Assembly: GCA_902791035.1 (NCBI GenBank)
Contig: CADAUA010000011.1
Location: 31,723 to 95,722 of the forward strand
Source of the DNA: an uncultured Coriobacteriaceae bacterium
GTDB lineage: Bacteria > Actinomycetota > Coriobacteriia > Coriobacteriales > Atopobiaceae
Length of the DNA stretch: 64,000 nt
Reading direction: 5' to 3'
In this document: positions 50,847-59,372 of the stretch, piece after piece
Layout: every line of letters begins with the position of its first letter
Position numbering within the stretch: the stretch's first letter is position 1
Notes under the pieces: model-generated
The model's input: only the letters and a program-made list of their open reading frames with translations
The model's database searches: none
Told to the model about the DNA's origin: nothing
Made by a program: the position numbers and the translations under genes

Positions 50847-51885
50847 GGCGGATGCGGGGGGTGTTGGGCTCATGGGGCACCACGCGTCCGATGGCATGCG
50901 CGCAGGGCACGCGCCCGTCCGCCACCAGCGCAGCCACCAGGGCGTCGGCCTGGTCTGGCGCCACGGCCAGGAGCAGCCCGCCCGACGTCTCCGGACAGAA
51001 GAGCAGGTCCTGCAGGGCCAGCGGGCACACACCTGCGGCCACCTCGGCCTCGGCAAAGTGCCGGTTGCGGTACATCCCAGCCGGCAGGAGCCCCAGCGAG
51101 GCCAGGTCCAGCGCATGCGGCAGGACCACGACCTCGTCTGTCCACACCTCGGCCGCGAGGTCCGCCCCCTGCATCATCTCCAGCGTGTGGCCCATGAGCG
51201 AGAAACCCGTCACGTCCGTGGCCCCATGCACGTCGAAGCCCACGGCCACGTCGCGCGCCCAGCGGTTGAGGCACATCATCTGGGCCTCCGCCGCGGCCAC
51301 GTCGGCCTTCTCGGCCAGACCCTCCTTGGCGGCCGTGGTTATGACCCCCACGCCGAGTGGCTTGGTCTGCACCAGCACGTCGCCCTCGCGGGCGCCGGAG
51401 TTGGTGAGCATGCGCGCCGGGTCCACGATGCCCGTCACGGCCAGGCCGTACTTGGGCTCGCGGTCGTAGATGGAGTGGCCCCCAGCGATGCTGGCCCCGG
51501 CCTCGGCGACCTTCTCATAGCCCCCGCGCAGGATCTCGTGGACCACGTCGGCCGGCATGTCCTCCGGCACGGCCATAACATTCAGGGCCACCTTGGGCTC
51601 GCCACCCATGGCGTACACGTCGGAGAGGGCGTTCGCCGCGGCGATGGCCCCGTAGGTGTAGGGGTCGTCCGCTATGGGCGGGAAGAAGTCCACCGTCTCG
51701 ACCACGGCCACGTGGTCCGTCACGCGGTAGACCGCCGCGTCGTCGGACTTGTCGAACCCCACGAGCAGGTCGGGGTCGCGCAGGACCTCGATGTCGCAGA
51801 GGAGCTTGCCCAGCTCGCCCGCCCCCACCTTGGCGCCGCAGCCCGCGCACTCCGCGAGCTTGGTGAGCTTGACGTCGTCTGCCAT
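50818..51885 (-). CDS. selD: Selenide, water dikinase
   Basis: SelD makes selenophosphate from selenide and ATP, the selenium donor for selenocysteine, selenouridine and selenated molybdenum enzymes. The 355-aa product has the catalytic Cys in ECAGCGAKVGAGEL near residue 13-16 with the essential Lys; the second Cys of GCGCK enzymes is Ala here. DKSDDAAVY, GGEPKVALNVMA and SIAGGHSIYDREPKYGLAVTG-type metal/ATP motifs follow. No in-frame selenocysteine is needed. The C-terminal nine residues come from a repeat. It overlaps yqeB by one base. No selA or selB is seen, so the use may be mainly for the molybdenum hydroxylase. Confidence 0.93.
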   Translation of the reverse strand: MADDVKLTKLAECAGCGAKVGAGELGKLLCDIEVLRDPDLLVGFDKSDDAAVYRVTDHVAVVETVDFFPPIADDPYTYGAIAAANALSDVYAMGGEPKVALNVMAVPEDMPADVVHEILRGGYEKVAEAGASIAGGHSIYDREPKYGLAVTGIVDPARMLTNSGAREGDVLVQTKPLGVGVITTAAKEGLAEKADVAAAEAQMMCLNRWARDVAVGFDVHGATDVTGFSLMGHTLEMMQGADLAAEVWTDEVVVLPHALDLASLGLLPAGMYRNRHFAEAEVAAGVCPLALQDLLFCPETSGGLLLAVAPDQADALVAALVADGRVPCAHAIGRVVPHEPNTPRIRLSQKCQTLL

Positions 51886-52790
51886 CAGCGCTCGCCGCCC
51901 TTCTGGCCCGCCGTGCCATCAGCACCGGTCGCCTCCGCCGCGCGCTCCTCGTCGGGTCGCACGGGACGGACGCCGCGGGCACCCACGCAGGGCTCGCCGC
52001 CGGCCAGGGCGCCCGAGAGGTTGAGGATGGCCTCGAGCACGCCGCCGCCGACTGCCAGGGCCTTGTCGCTGGAGCAGCGCGCATAGGCCGCCACCCCGCG
52101 CGGGTCCACGTCGCCCGACTTCATGCCCGCCCGCACCTGGGCCCCGTCCTGGATGAGGCCGCGCACCACGCCGTCGATCTGGGCCACCATGGGCCGACCC
52201 GCCACCATGCCGCATACGTCGCCCGCGTGCACGGCATCGCCGATGGCCACCGTGCCCCGGAACTCACCGTCCGCAGGCGCCCGCATCACGCGCTCGCCCG
52301 CAAAGCCACCGATGAGGCCGGGAACCGCCGTGTTCGGGATGGGCTCGCCCTCGTACCACACCCGGCCCAGGTAGTGGCCGCGCATGGTCTCCACCACGGC
52401 GTCGCAGTCCTCCTGCGCCACGAAGCCCGGCCCGCAGGCCACGACCACGGGCGCCAGGTCGCGCCGGGTGCCCAGGTTGCGCTTGGCCAGAATCGCGTCG
52501 ACAAGGACGTCGGGCCGCAGCTCGCCCAGATGGTCGAGACTGGGGTCCACGAGCACCGCCACGTCGCCGGCCGCGGCGACGTCCAGCGCCTGGGCCGCGC
52601 CGTCCACACGCACCGCGCGGATGCCCTCGATCGAGCACTCCCCCAGCCTGATGGCCTCCGAGAAGCACACGGTGCGACGGATCGACGTGGGGATGGCGAG
52701 GTCGCACATGACCACCCGAATCCCCGCCCGGTGGAGCCGCAGCGCCACGCCCGTGGCGATGTCTCCCGCACCACGAATGACAGCTAGCAT
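51885..52790 (-). CDS. yqeB: Selenium-dependent molybdenum hydroxylase maturation protein YqeB
   Basis: YqeB-family proteins (EF2563-like) accompany selenium-dependent molybdenum hydroxylases and are needed for their selenation, by an unknown reaction. The 301-aa product opens with a Rossmann-like motif (VIRGAGDIATGVALRLHRAG) and has VACGPGFVAQEDCDAVVETM and GVVRGLIQDGAQVRAGMKSGDVDPRG, the latter resembling a biotinyl/barrel-hybrid turn. The ATG at 52790 has GGAGGGAAC upstream. It is coupled to selD by overlapping stop and start. Confidence 0.9.
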   Translation of the reverse strand: MLAVIRGAGDIATGVALRLHRAGIRVVMCDLAIPTSIRRTVCFSEAIRLGECSIEGIRAVRVDGAAQALDVAAAGDVAVLVDPSLDHLGELRPDVLVDAILAKRNLGTRRDLAPVVVACGPGFVAQEDCDAVVETMRGHYLGRVWYEGEPIPNTAVPGLIGGFAGERVMRAPADGEFRGTVAIGDAVHAGDVCGMVAGRPMVAQIDGVVRGLIQDGAQVRAGMKSGDVDPRGVAAYARCSSDKALAVGGGVLEAILNLSGALAGGEPCVGARGVRPVRPDEERAAEATGADGTAGQKGGER

Positions 52791-52907
52791 GCCCTTGTTC
52801 CCTCCCTCCAGACAAAGGCGTCCGGCACCTCTGTCCGACTGCGGTCGTACCGACTGTACCGACCACCTTTGCACCGGCTCTGGCTGCACCGGCCACGACT
52901 GCGCCGG

Positions 52908-53147
52908 CTACAGCTCCAGGTCGTAGATGGCGTCGTAGACAAGGCCGCGCGCCTGCGCCAGGGCCTCGAAGTCAGCCCGCGCCTCCGGTGGCATGGCCCA
53001 GGCCAGGCCGCAGTCGGCCCGGATGGCCACCGGCGTGGGGATGATCCGCCCCGCAAGGCCCGCCTCGTGGCAGGCCGACTCGCAGGCCATGGCGGCGTGG
53101 GTGGAGGCGAAGGAGACCACGGCCTTCCTACTGCGACGATGCGGCAT
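52908..53147 (-). CDS. DUF3343 putative Se/S carrier-like protein
   Basis: This 79-aa protein of the DUF3343 family is thought to carry selenium or sulfur between donor and acceptor enzymes. It shows VSFASTHAAMACESACHEAG and RADCGLAWAMPPEA, with Cys residues at both conserved places (near 22-26 and 47). The ATG at 53147 overlaps the stop of the upstream cysteine-desulfurase-like gene, implying one operon. The 117-nt spacer to yqeB has several GACTG/CGGTC-type short repeats and no gene. Confidence 0.85.
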   Translation of the reverse strand: MPHRRSRKAVVSFASTHAAMACESACHEAGLAGRIIPTPVAIRADCGLAWAMPPEARADFEALAQARGLVYDAIYDLEL

Positions 53148-54397
53148 CAGGCCCCCGCCTCCCTTGCTGCGCCCGCTGCGGCACCGCCCGCTGCGGCACC
53201 ACCCGCTGCGGCACCGCCCGCTGCGGCACCCTCGTCCTCGGCCGCGTCCTCCGCAGCCAGCTCCGCCACGGCCTCGACCGCGAGGTCGATCTCCTCCTGC
53301 GTGTTGAACCAGCCGAAGGAGAGGCGCACGGCCCCCAGGTCCTGGGTGCCCAGGGCGCAGTGCATGCGCGGCGCGCAGTGGGCCCCGGCGCGGGTGGCGA
53401 TCCCGTAGTCCTGGGCCAGGGCGTCTGCCAGCTCGGAGGACTCCCAGCCCGCCAGGTTCATGGCCACGGCGGGCGAGTGCGGCGCGTCCTCGCGGCCGTA
53501 CACCGTAACGCCCGGGATGGCCTGGAGCCCCTCCACCAGCCGGTGGCGGAGGACGTCGTCGTGGGCCTGGATGGTATCCACGCGCTTCTTGGCGATCCAC
53601 TCCACCGAGGCCAGGAGGCCCGCGATGCCATGGGCGTTGAGCGTGCCCGCCTCCAGGTGCTCGGGGAAGGCCGCCGGCTGGTGCTCCTCGAAGGAGAGGA
53701 CGCCCGTGCCGCCGGAGAGCAGCGGGTGCACGTCCACGCCCGGCGCCACCAGGAGCGCACCCGTGCCCGTGGGGCCCATGAGGGCCTTGTGTCCCGTCAC
53801 GGCCAGGAGGTCCACGCCCATGGCATCCATGGGCACGGGCACGCAGCCGGCCGTCTGCGAGCAGTCCAGCAGCACGAGCGCGCCGTGGTCGTGGGCGCAG
53901 GCCACGGCGTCGCGGACCTGCCCGAAGGTCAGGCGGTCGCCCGTGAGGTTGCTCGCGTGCGTGAGGCAGAGCAGGCGCGCGCCGTCAAGAAGGTCGTCCA
54001 GCCGCGAGAGGTCCAGCTGGCCGTCACGACCGGCCGTCACGAACCGCACCTCGCAGCCGCGGAAGTCGCGGCACTCGTGGAGGGGCCGCAGGATCGAGTT
54101 GTGGTCCCAGTCGGTGCCCACGAGCACGTCGCCCGGGCGCGCCACGCCCATGATGGCCGTGTTGAGCGCCTGGGTGGCGTTCGCGGCAAAGACCAGGCGG
54201 TCAGGATGGCCGAAGCCCAGGAGCCCCGCCAGCGCCTCGCGGCAGGCGTACTCCCCGCGGGCGGACGACATCTCGCCCACCGAGGTGCCCCGCGCCGCGT
54301 TGCCTCCGCTCGACATGGCACGCACGACGGCCTCGGCCACGCAGGGTGGCCGACGCAGCGACGTTGCGGCGCAGTTGAGGTAGATGAGCTGGTTCAT
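53147..54397 (-). CDS. Class V aminotransferase, cysteine desulfurase/selenocysteine lyase-like
   Basis: This PLP enzyme probably supplies sulfur or selenium from cysteine or selenocysteine to SelD, YedF and the cofactor. The 416-aa product has NCAATSLRRPP at the N-terminus, the PLP Lys in VTGHKALMGPTGTGAL near residue 204, and the catalytic Cys in TRAGAHCAPRMH near 340. The C-terminal ~30 residues are a run of AAAGG repeats absent from CsdB/SufS, another in-frame repeat expansion. It follows yedF by 23 nt and overlaps the DUF3343 gene by a base. Confidence 0.88.
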   Translation of the reverse strand: MNQLIYLNCAATSLRRPPCVAEAVVRAMSSGGNAARGTSVGEMSSARGEYACREALAGLLGFGHPDRLVFAANATQALNTAIMGVARPGDVLVGTDWDHNSILRPLHECRDFRGCEVRFVTAGRDGQLDLSRLDDLLDGARLLCLTHASNLTGDRLTFGQVRDAVACAHDHGALVLLDCSQTAGCVPVPMDAMGVDLLAVTGHKALMGPTGTGALLVAPGVDVHPLLSGGTGVLSFEEHQPAAFPEHLEAGTLNAHGIAGLLASVEWIAKKRVDTIQAHDDVLRHRLVEGLQAIPGVTVYGREDAPHSPAVAMNLAGWESSELADALAQDYGIATRAGAHCAPRMHCALGTQDLGAVRLSFGWFNTQEEIDLAVEAVAELAAEDAAEDEGAAAGGAAAGGAAAGGAAAGAAREAGA

Positions 54398-54420
54398 GGG
54401 CTTGTTGGCACCGACGCGCG

Positions 54421-55032
54421 CTAGATGCGGGTGACGCCGGGGTTGGAGGCCACGGTCTGCGCGATCTCATAGAGGTTGGTCACGCCGCCCACGGCGAGCT
54501 TGTCGCGGATGCCGTAGTAGTCCAGGCAGGTCCCGCAGGTCAGGACCACCGTGCCGCGGCTCTCCAGCTCCTTGATGTCGTCCACGGACTCGGAGCCCTC
54601 GCAGGTGAGCTGGGCGCCGCCGTTGAAGAAGATGACCTTGCGGGGGACCTTGTCCTGGTGGGCCAGCGCGTAGATCAGGCCCTTGATGAGGACGTGGCCC
54701 AGCTCGTCGTTGCCGGTGCCCATGGTGGCCGAGCCGAACATGACGACGGAGCTCGAGGTGTCGGGAATCTGGCAGATGTCGGCGGCCTCGTCCAGTGCGG
54801 AGCGGTCTGCCTTGACGGCGTTGCGCGGGGTGAGCGTGAGGGTGGTCTCGCCGTCGGCCACGACGGTCTTGAGGTCGCAGTCCTTCTGGGCGGCCAGGCG
54901 GGTGAGGTTGCCTACTGCCACCTCGTCGTTCACGACGACGTCGAGCGACTCGCCGGCGGCCAGCTTGGGCAGGGCCTCCAGCGTCATGACGACGGGCTTG
55001 GGGCAGGTGAGGTTGCGTGCGTCGACCTTCAT
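54421..55032 (-). CDS. yedF: Sulfurtransferase-like selenium metabolism protein YedF
   Basis: Residues 1-75 are a TusA/SirA domain with the catalytic Cys in NLTCPKPVVMTLEAL (Cys near residue 10). Residues about 95-203 are a DsrE-like domain with VVMFGSATMGTGNDELGHVL and VLTCGTCLDYYGIRDKLAVG, holding two further Cys. The 203-aa fusion is typical of YedF and occurs in selenium-using bacteria. The ATG at 55032 follows GGGAGAATACC. It is the first gene of the minus-strand selenium operon and is divergent from yqeC. Confidence 0.9.
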   Translation of the reverse strand: MKVDARNLTCPKPVVMTLEALPKLAAGESLDVVVNDEVAVGNLTRLAAQKDCDLKTVVADGETTLTLTPRNAVKADRSALDEAADICQIPDTSSSVVMFGSATMGTGNDELGHVLIKGLIYALAHQDKVPRKVIFFNGGAQLTCEGSESVDDIKELESRGTVVLTCGTCLDYYGIRDKLAVGGVTNLYEIAQTVASNPGVTRI

Positions 55033-55175
55033 GGTATTCTCCCTTCGCATGGGGCGCCATCCTGACACTGGCGCGGGCGTCCCGTTATGTTTGCCAAGCA
55101 ATAACGCTAGTATGCGACGATGTGGTTCTGTCGTAAACTGCGGGAAGTATATGCCAAATTGTTAGGGAGAAATAC

Positions 55176-56006
55176 ATGTTGTTTGGCTCTGCTCCGCTAA
55201 CGGGCGTGCGGGTTGTGTCAGCGGTCGGGAGCGGCGGCAAGACGTCGCTCCTGGCGGCGCTGGCGCGGGAGCTGCCGGGACGGGTGGTCCTGTGCACCAC
55301 CACCCACATCCTACCCTTTGCCGGGGTGCCGCTCGTGTGCGGAGGGGCGGGCGAGGTGGAGCGGGCGCTCGCGGAGTCGCGCGTGGTGTGCGTGGGCGTG
55401 CCCGTGGAGGGCGGCGCCGGGGGTGCCGGGGCGGCCGGCGCGGGGACGGCGGCGGCCGGGGGTGCGGGGGCCAGCATCGGCAAGCTCGGCGCACCGGCGG
55501 TCGGTGCGGGCAAGCTCGGCGCACCGGCGGTCGGTGCGGGCAAGCTCGGCGCGCCGGCGGCTGGTGCGGGCAAGCTCGGCGCGCCGGCGGTCGGGATCGA
55601 CGTGCTGGCGGAGCTCGCGGACCACGTGCTGGTGGAGGCGGACGGCTCGCGGCGGCTGCCCCTCAAGGCCCATGCCTCCTGGGAGCCCGTGGTACCGGCA
55701 TGCTCGGAGGCCTGCGTGCTGGTGGTGGGGGCGCGCGGGCTCGGCCAGCCCATCGAGAGGGTCGTCCACCGGCCGGGGCTCTTCTGCTCCCGCGCGGGCT
55801 GCTGGGAGGACGACCTGGCCTCCCCCGCGCGCGTGGCACAGGTGATCGCGAGCGAAAGGGCCGACGGGCTTCTCTCCTTCGACCACCTGCTGGTGAACCA
55901 GGTGCGCGACGACCGGTCGCGCCAGGCGGGGCTGGCCCTCGTCCGGGAGCTGGGGGCCCGGGGCATCGACGTCCCCGCCGAACTCGCGAACCTCCCCCGC
56001 CCGTGA
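55176..56006 (+). CDS. yqeC: Selenium cofactor biosynthesis protein YqeC
   Basis: YqeC is an ATPase required with YqeB for selenium-dependent molybdenum hydroxylases. The 276-aa product has the P-loop in SAVGSGGKTSLLAALAREL near residue 15 and the signature VEADGSRRLPLKAHASWEPV near residue 150. Residues about 80-140 are a Gly/Ala-rich stretch containing four 10-residue units KLGAPAVGAG encoded by a 30-bp repeat; this accounts for its extra length. AGGGAGA precedes the ATG. It is divergent from yedF, sharing a 143-nt promoter region. Confidence 0.9.
   Translation: MLFGSAPLTGVRVVSAVGSGGKTSLLAALARELPGRVVLCTTTHILPFAGVPLVCGGAGEVERALAESRVVCVGVPVEGGAGGAGAAGAGTAAAGGAGASIGKLGAPAVGAGKLGAPAVGAGKLGAPAAGAGKLGAPAVGIDVLAELADHVLVEADGSRRLPLKAHASWEPVVPACSEACVLVVGARGLGQPIERVVHRPGLFCSRAGCWEDDLASPARVAQVIASERADGLLSFDHLLVNQVRDDRSRQAGLALVRELGARGIDVPAELANLPRP
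55481..55594 (+). repeat. 30-bp tandem repeat inside yqeC
   Basis: Copies of CAAGCTCGGCGCACCGGCGG plus ten bases start at 55481, 55511, 55541 and 55571. The period equals ten codons, so yqeC stays open. The unit is not seen outside this gene. Confidence 0.88.
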
Positions 56007-56571
56007 CACGACCGGATGTCACCGAGGTCGATGTCACCGGGGTCAGACCTTTTGTCACGTCCGGCTGCACCCGCGAGTGCCTAGTGAGAGGTCCGCAGGG
56101 CCGCAAACCCCATCCCGGGTGCAGGAATAGGCTGCTTTGGGGCGGTTTTCTGCACCCGCGATGGGACTCGGGGGCTCCGACGGACGCCGCAGGCGCATCC
56201 CGGGTGCAGCGCCTTTGCTGCTGACGAAAGGCCAGGCCCCAGCCAGCCCTCAGTGGCTACCCATTTCGCCCACCTGCAAGTGACATGTCACTTGCAGGTG
56301 GGCGGGCGTTAGTTCGATATCATATAACCGCAGGTAAACGCGCCGTCCTTATTGCCGGGCACTCCCGGCGGGCACCCGCAAGTGACACTTCCCGCGGGCT
56401 GGGCTCCCTCACTCCCGGCGGGCACCTGCAAGTGACACTTCCCGCGGGCTGGCGATCACTACGCCGCAGGCTGACAAGAAGGGCGGGGCCACGACCGCGA
56501 CCCCGCCCCAAACTTGCAGCAACATGTACCCGGCACCTAGTGCCCGGCGACCCGATGCCCGCCAACAAGGA
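56007..56571. repeat. Convergent intergenic region with palindromes and direct repeats
   Basis: TGTCACC/GGGGTCAGACC units occur at about 56013-56060. A perfect 36-bp palindrome without loop, centred on GTGACATGTCAC, spans 56268-56303. A 50-bp direct repeat follows (56360-56409 and 56410-56453) sharing GCAAGTGACACTTCCCGCGG. A GGGCGGGG/CCCCGCCC stem at about 56481-56508 may terminate one transcript. No gene is seen. Confidence 0.75.
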
Positions 56572-57312
56572 CTAGCAGTCCACGCCGCCGTCCACGCGGA
56601 TGAGCTGGCCGTCGATGAAGGACGACGCGTCCGTGGCCAGGAAGAGCGCCGCCGTGGCGATCTCGGAGCCGTCGGCGATGCGCTTGAGCGGGGACATCTC
56701 GATCATGCCGCCGCAGGCAGCCTCGCCACCGGCGGAGTCCAGCATGGCGGTGCGGATGGCGCCCGGGCAGATGCCGTTGACGTGCACCTCGGGGCCAAGC
56801 TCGCGGGCCATGGCCTCGGTCATGCCCACCATGGCGTGCTTGCTGGTGCAGTAGGCGATGGGGCCCCAGTGGGAGGCGCAGCCGGCGACGGAGGCGATGT
56901 TGACCACGTGGCCGTGGTTCTTCTTGAGCTCGGGCTCGAACTTCTGGGTGAGCAGCATGGCCGAGGTCACGTTGACGTTGAAGACGGCCGTCCACTCCTC
57001 CAGCGTCATCTGCTGGATGGGGGTGACGCTGAGCTTGCCCGCGTTGTTCATGAGGATGTCGCAGGTGCCGTAGGTGGCCATGGTGGTCTCGTACACGCGG
57101 TCGACCTGCGAGAGGTCGCTCGTGTCGGCGATCACGTAGATGGCCTCGCCGCCGTCGGCCTTGATCTTGTCGACCACGGCCTTGGCGCGCTCCTCGTTGC
57201 GGCCGGTCACCACGACCTTGGCGCCCTCCTTGGCAAAGAGGTAGGCGGTGTCGCGTCCCATGCCCGAGGTGGAACCGGTGATGACCGCGACCTTCCCATC
57301 AAGCTGACCCAT
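56572..57312 (-). CDS. Short-chain dehydrogenase/reductase
   Basis: This 246-aa NAD(P)-dependent oxidoreductase is of the classical SDR type. The cofactor motif is TGSTSGMG (TGxxxGxG) near residue 12, NNAG is near 88, the catalytic Ser is in NIASVAG near 138, and YCTSK gives the Tyr/Lys pair near 151-155. The Arg in VVTGRNEERA suggests NADP preference. The ATG at 57312 follows AAAGGAGC. The substrate is unknown; since the strain also has a bile salt hydrolase, a hydroxysteroid dehydrogenase role is possible but not supported by specific residues. Repeats flank it on both sides. Confidence 0.85.
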   Translation of the reverse strand: MGQLDGKVAVITGSTSGMGRDTAYLFAKEGAKVVVTGRNEERAKAVVDKIKADGGEAIYVIADTSDLSQVDRVYETTMATYGTCDILMNNAGKLSVTPIQQMTLEEWTAVFNVNVTSAMLLTQKFEPELKKNHGHVVNIASVAGCASHWGPIAYCTSKHAMVGMTEAMARELGPEVHVNGICPGAIRTAMLDSAGGEAACGGMIEMSPLKRIADGSEIATAALFLATDASSFIDGQLIRVDGGVDC

Positions 57313-57544
57313 TTGGTGCTCCTTTCGCTTGCGCATCATACATTGCGGGGTCGATGATACGCGTGCGCGCCGCCCGCCCACGGCGGCAGAGCACCACCTT
57401 ACGACAAGGGCCGCCGCGCGTGACACGGGACCCGACCCCCCGCGTTCCGAGGGCCGCCGCGCGTGACACGGGACCCGACCCCCGCGTTCCGGGCCTCGGG
57501 CCCCGCGAGAGCAACCATGACAAAAGGTCAGACACCCGGGCAGG
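57313..57544. repeat. Intergenic region with TGACACGGGACCCGACC units
   Basis: Two direct copies of CCGCGCGTGACACGGGACCC followed by CGACCCCCGCGTTCCG lie at about 57412-57446 and 57453-57490; a third relative is at about 42668-42696. A TGACAAAAGGTCAGACACC unit at about 57517-57536 ends just before the RidA stop. No gene is evident. Confidence 0.7.
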
Positions 57545-57931
57545 CTAGGCCTTGTAGGCCACGGCCTTGATCTCCACCTTGCCGCCGCCGGGCAGGGCCG
57601 CCACCTGGAAGGCGGCGCGGGCGGGGTAGGGCGCGGAGAAGAACTCTGCGTAGACCTCGTTCATGGCCTTGAAGTCGGCGATGTCGGCGAGAAGGACCTC
57701 GCACTCGGCCACGTCGGCCATGGTGGCGCCGGCCTCGGCCAGGATGTTCCTGACGTTGGTCAGGCTCTGGCGGGTCTGGGACTGGACGTCGTCGCCGGCC
57801 AGCTTGCCGGTGGCGGGGTCGATGCCCAGCTGGCCGGACACATGGATGGAGGTGCCGGTGGTGGTGACGCCCGAAGAGTAGGGGCCGAGGGCCGCCGGGG
57901 CCTTGCTGGTGACGATCGCGTTGACAGGCAT
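57545..57931 (-). CDS. ridA: RidA family enamine/imine deaminase
   Basis: This 128-aa protein of the RidA/YjgF/UK114 family hydrolyses reactive enamines and imines released by PLP enzymes. It has ALGPYSSGV near residue 15, IHVSGQLGIDPATGKL, and the catalytic Arg in YPARAAFQVAALPGGGKVEI near residue 105. Trimeric cytoplasmic. In purine-degradation clusters such a protein would suit the 2,3-diaminopropionate ammonia-lyase step, whose gene is not in the window. It follows the dihydropyrimidinase-like gene by 77 nt on the minus strand. Confidence 0.92.
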   Translation of the reverse strand: MPVNAIVTSKAPAALGPYSSGVTTTGTSIHVSGQLGIDPATGKLAGDDVQSQTRQSLTNVRNILAEAGATMADVAECEVLLADIADFKAMNEVYAEFFSAPYPARAAFQVAALPGGGKVEIKAVAYKA

Positions 57932-58008
57932 GGTGGTTTCCTTTCGTTCGGGCCGGGCCAGGAGGCCAGGCGCTTGTCGACAAGTGCGCGAGCTTGGAGG
58001 TCACTCGC

Positions 58009-59367
58009 CTAGCGGCTCACGTAGCTGCCGGGCCGCACGCCCGTGGGCTCGCCGTCGCGGGCCACGAGCTGGCCGCCCACGTACACCAGGTGTGCCCGGC
58101 CGCGGCACTCGAAGCCCTCGTAGGGCGTGTAGTCCACGGCCTGGTGCTGCGTGGCGGCCCGGATGGTCCACTCGGTGCGCGGGTCCCACACGCAGACGTC
58201 CGCGTCGGACCCCGGTGCCAGGACGCCCTTCTTGGGATACATGTTGAACACGCGGGCCACGTTCTCGCTCATGAGACGGCACATCTCGCGCGGGCCCAGC
58301 GTGTCGCCGAAGCTCGTGAACATGAGGGCTGGCCGGTGCTCCACGCCAGGGCCGCCGTTGGGGATCTTGCGGAAGTCGCCCACACCGCGGTCCTTCTGTC
58401 CGTGCAGGTTGAAGGAGCAGTGGTCGGTGGAGACGGTGTCGATCTGGCCGGCCACGAGCGCCTGCCGCAGCGCCTCGCGGTCGGTGGCCGGCCGCAGGGG
58501 CGGGCTCATCACGTACTTGGCGCCCTCGAAGCCCGGCTCCTGGTAGCGGGTCTCGTCCAGCAGCAGGTACTGGGGGCAGGTCTCCACGAAGATGTTCCGC
58601 TGCCCGCGGGCCTTGGCGGCAAGGATCGCCTCAAGCCCCAGGCGGGTGGAGAGGTGCACCACGTTCACGCGGGCGTCGCCCGCCAGGTGGGCCAGCATGA
58701 GCAGGCGGCTCACGGCCTCGGCCTCGCAGACGTCCGGCCGGCTCATGGGGTGACCCTCCGGCCCGGTCACGCCGCTCTCGAACACACGGCGCTGCAGGGC
58801 GTTGACCAGGGTGCCGTTCTCGCAGTGCACGCAGAGGGTGCCGCCCAGGGGCGCCAGGGCCTCCAGCACCTCCAGGGTCTGCGCGTCATCCAGCCGCAGG
58901 TGGTCGTAGGCGAAGTAGGTCTTGAAGCTGGCCACTCCCGCCTCGCGGATGGCGGGCAGGTCGGCGCGGGTCTGGTCGTTCCAGTCCGCGATGGCCATGT
59001 GGAAGGCGTAGTTTGCCGTGCAGGTGCCGTCCGCGCGGCTGTGCCACTCGTCGAGGGCCTGCGGCATGGTCATGCCCTTGTCCTGCGTGGCGTAGTCCAC
59101 GATGGTGGTGGTGCCGCCGCAGGCCGCCGCGCGCGTGCCCGTCTCAAAGCTGTCGGCAGTCCAGTCCATGCCAGTCCAGCACTGCATGTGGGTATGGCCG
59201 TCGATGAAGCCGGGGTACACGTAGCAGCCGGCTGCGTCCACGACCTCGTCGGCGGGACCGGCCTCGCAACGGCCGCCAACCTGCGAGATCTTGTCACCGT
59301 CAAGCACCAGGTCGCCCTTCTTGATGCCGTCGGGACACACGAGCGAGCCCCCGCGAATCACGATCAT
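58009..59367 (-). CDS. Dihydropyrimidinase/hydantoinase-like amidohydrolase
   Basis: This 452-aa amidohydrolase opens cyclic amide rings such as hydantoins, dihydropyrimidines or purine-derived intermediates. The binuclear metal site is complete: HxH in GFIDGHTHM near residue 59, the carbamylated Lys in GVASFKTYFAY near 150, His in CVHCENG near 183, His in VVHLST near 240, and Asp in STDHCSF near 318. It is the same type as YgeZ/HyuA of anaerobic purine-degradation clusters. The ATG at 59367 has AAAGGGG upstream. It follows the ModE-MocA gene by 5 nt, so cofactor supply and catabolism are co-transcribed. Confidence 0.9.
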   Translation of the reverse strand: MIVIRGGSLVCPDGIKKGDLVLDGDKISQVGGRCEAGPADEVVDAAGCYVYPGFIDGHTHMQCWTGMDWTADSFETGTRAAACGGTTTIVDYATQDKGMTMPQALDEWHSRADGTCTANYAFHMAIADWNDQTRADLPAIREAGVASFKTYFAYDHLRLDDAQTLEVLEALAPLGGTLCVHCENGTLVNALQRRVFESGVTGPEGHPMSRPDVCEAEAVSRLLMLAHLAGDARVNVVHLSTRLGLEAILAAKARGQRNIFVETCPQYLLLDETRYQEPGFEGAKYVMSPPLRPATDREALRQALVAGQIDTVSTDHCSFNLHGQKDRGVGDFRKIPNGGPGVEHRPALMFTSFGDTLGPREMCRLMSENVARVFNMYPKKGVLAPGSDADVCVWDPRTEWTIRAATQHQAVDYTPYEGFECRGRAHLVYVGGQLVARDGEPTGVRPGSYVSR

Positions 59368-59372
59368 GCCGA

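Noticed and set aside
56572..57312. Assigning the SDR as 7-alpha-hydroxysteroid dehydrogenase
   Set aside because: Only generic SDR motifs are visible; no residues specific to bile acid binding could be identified by eye.
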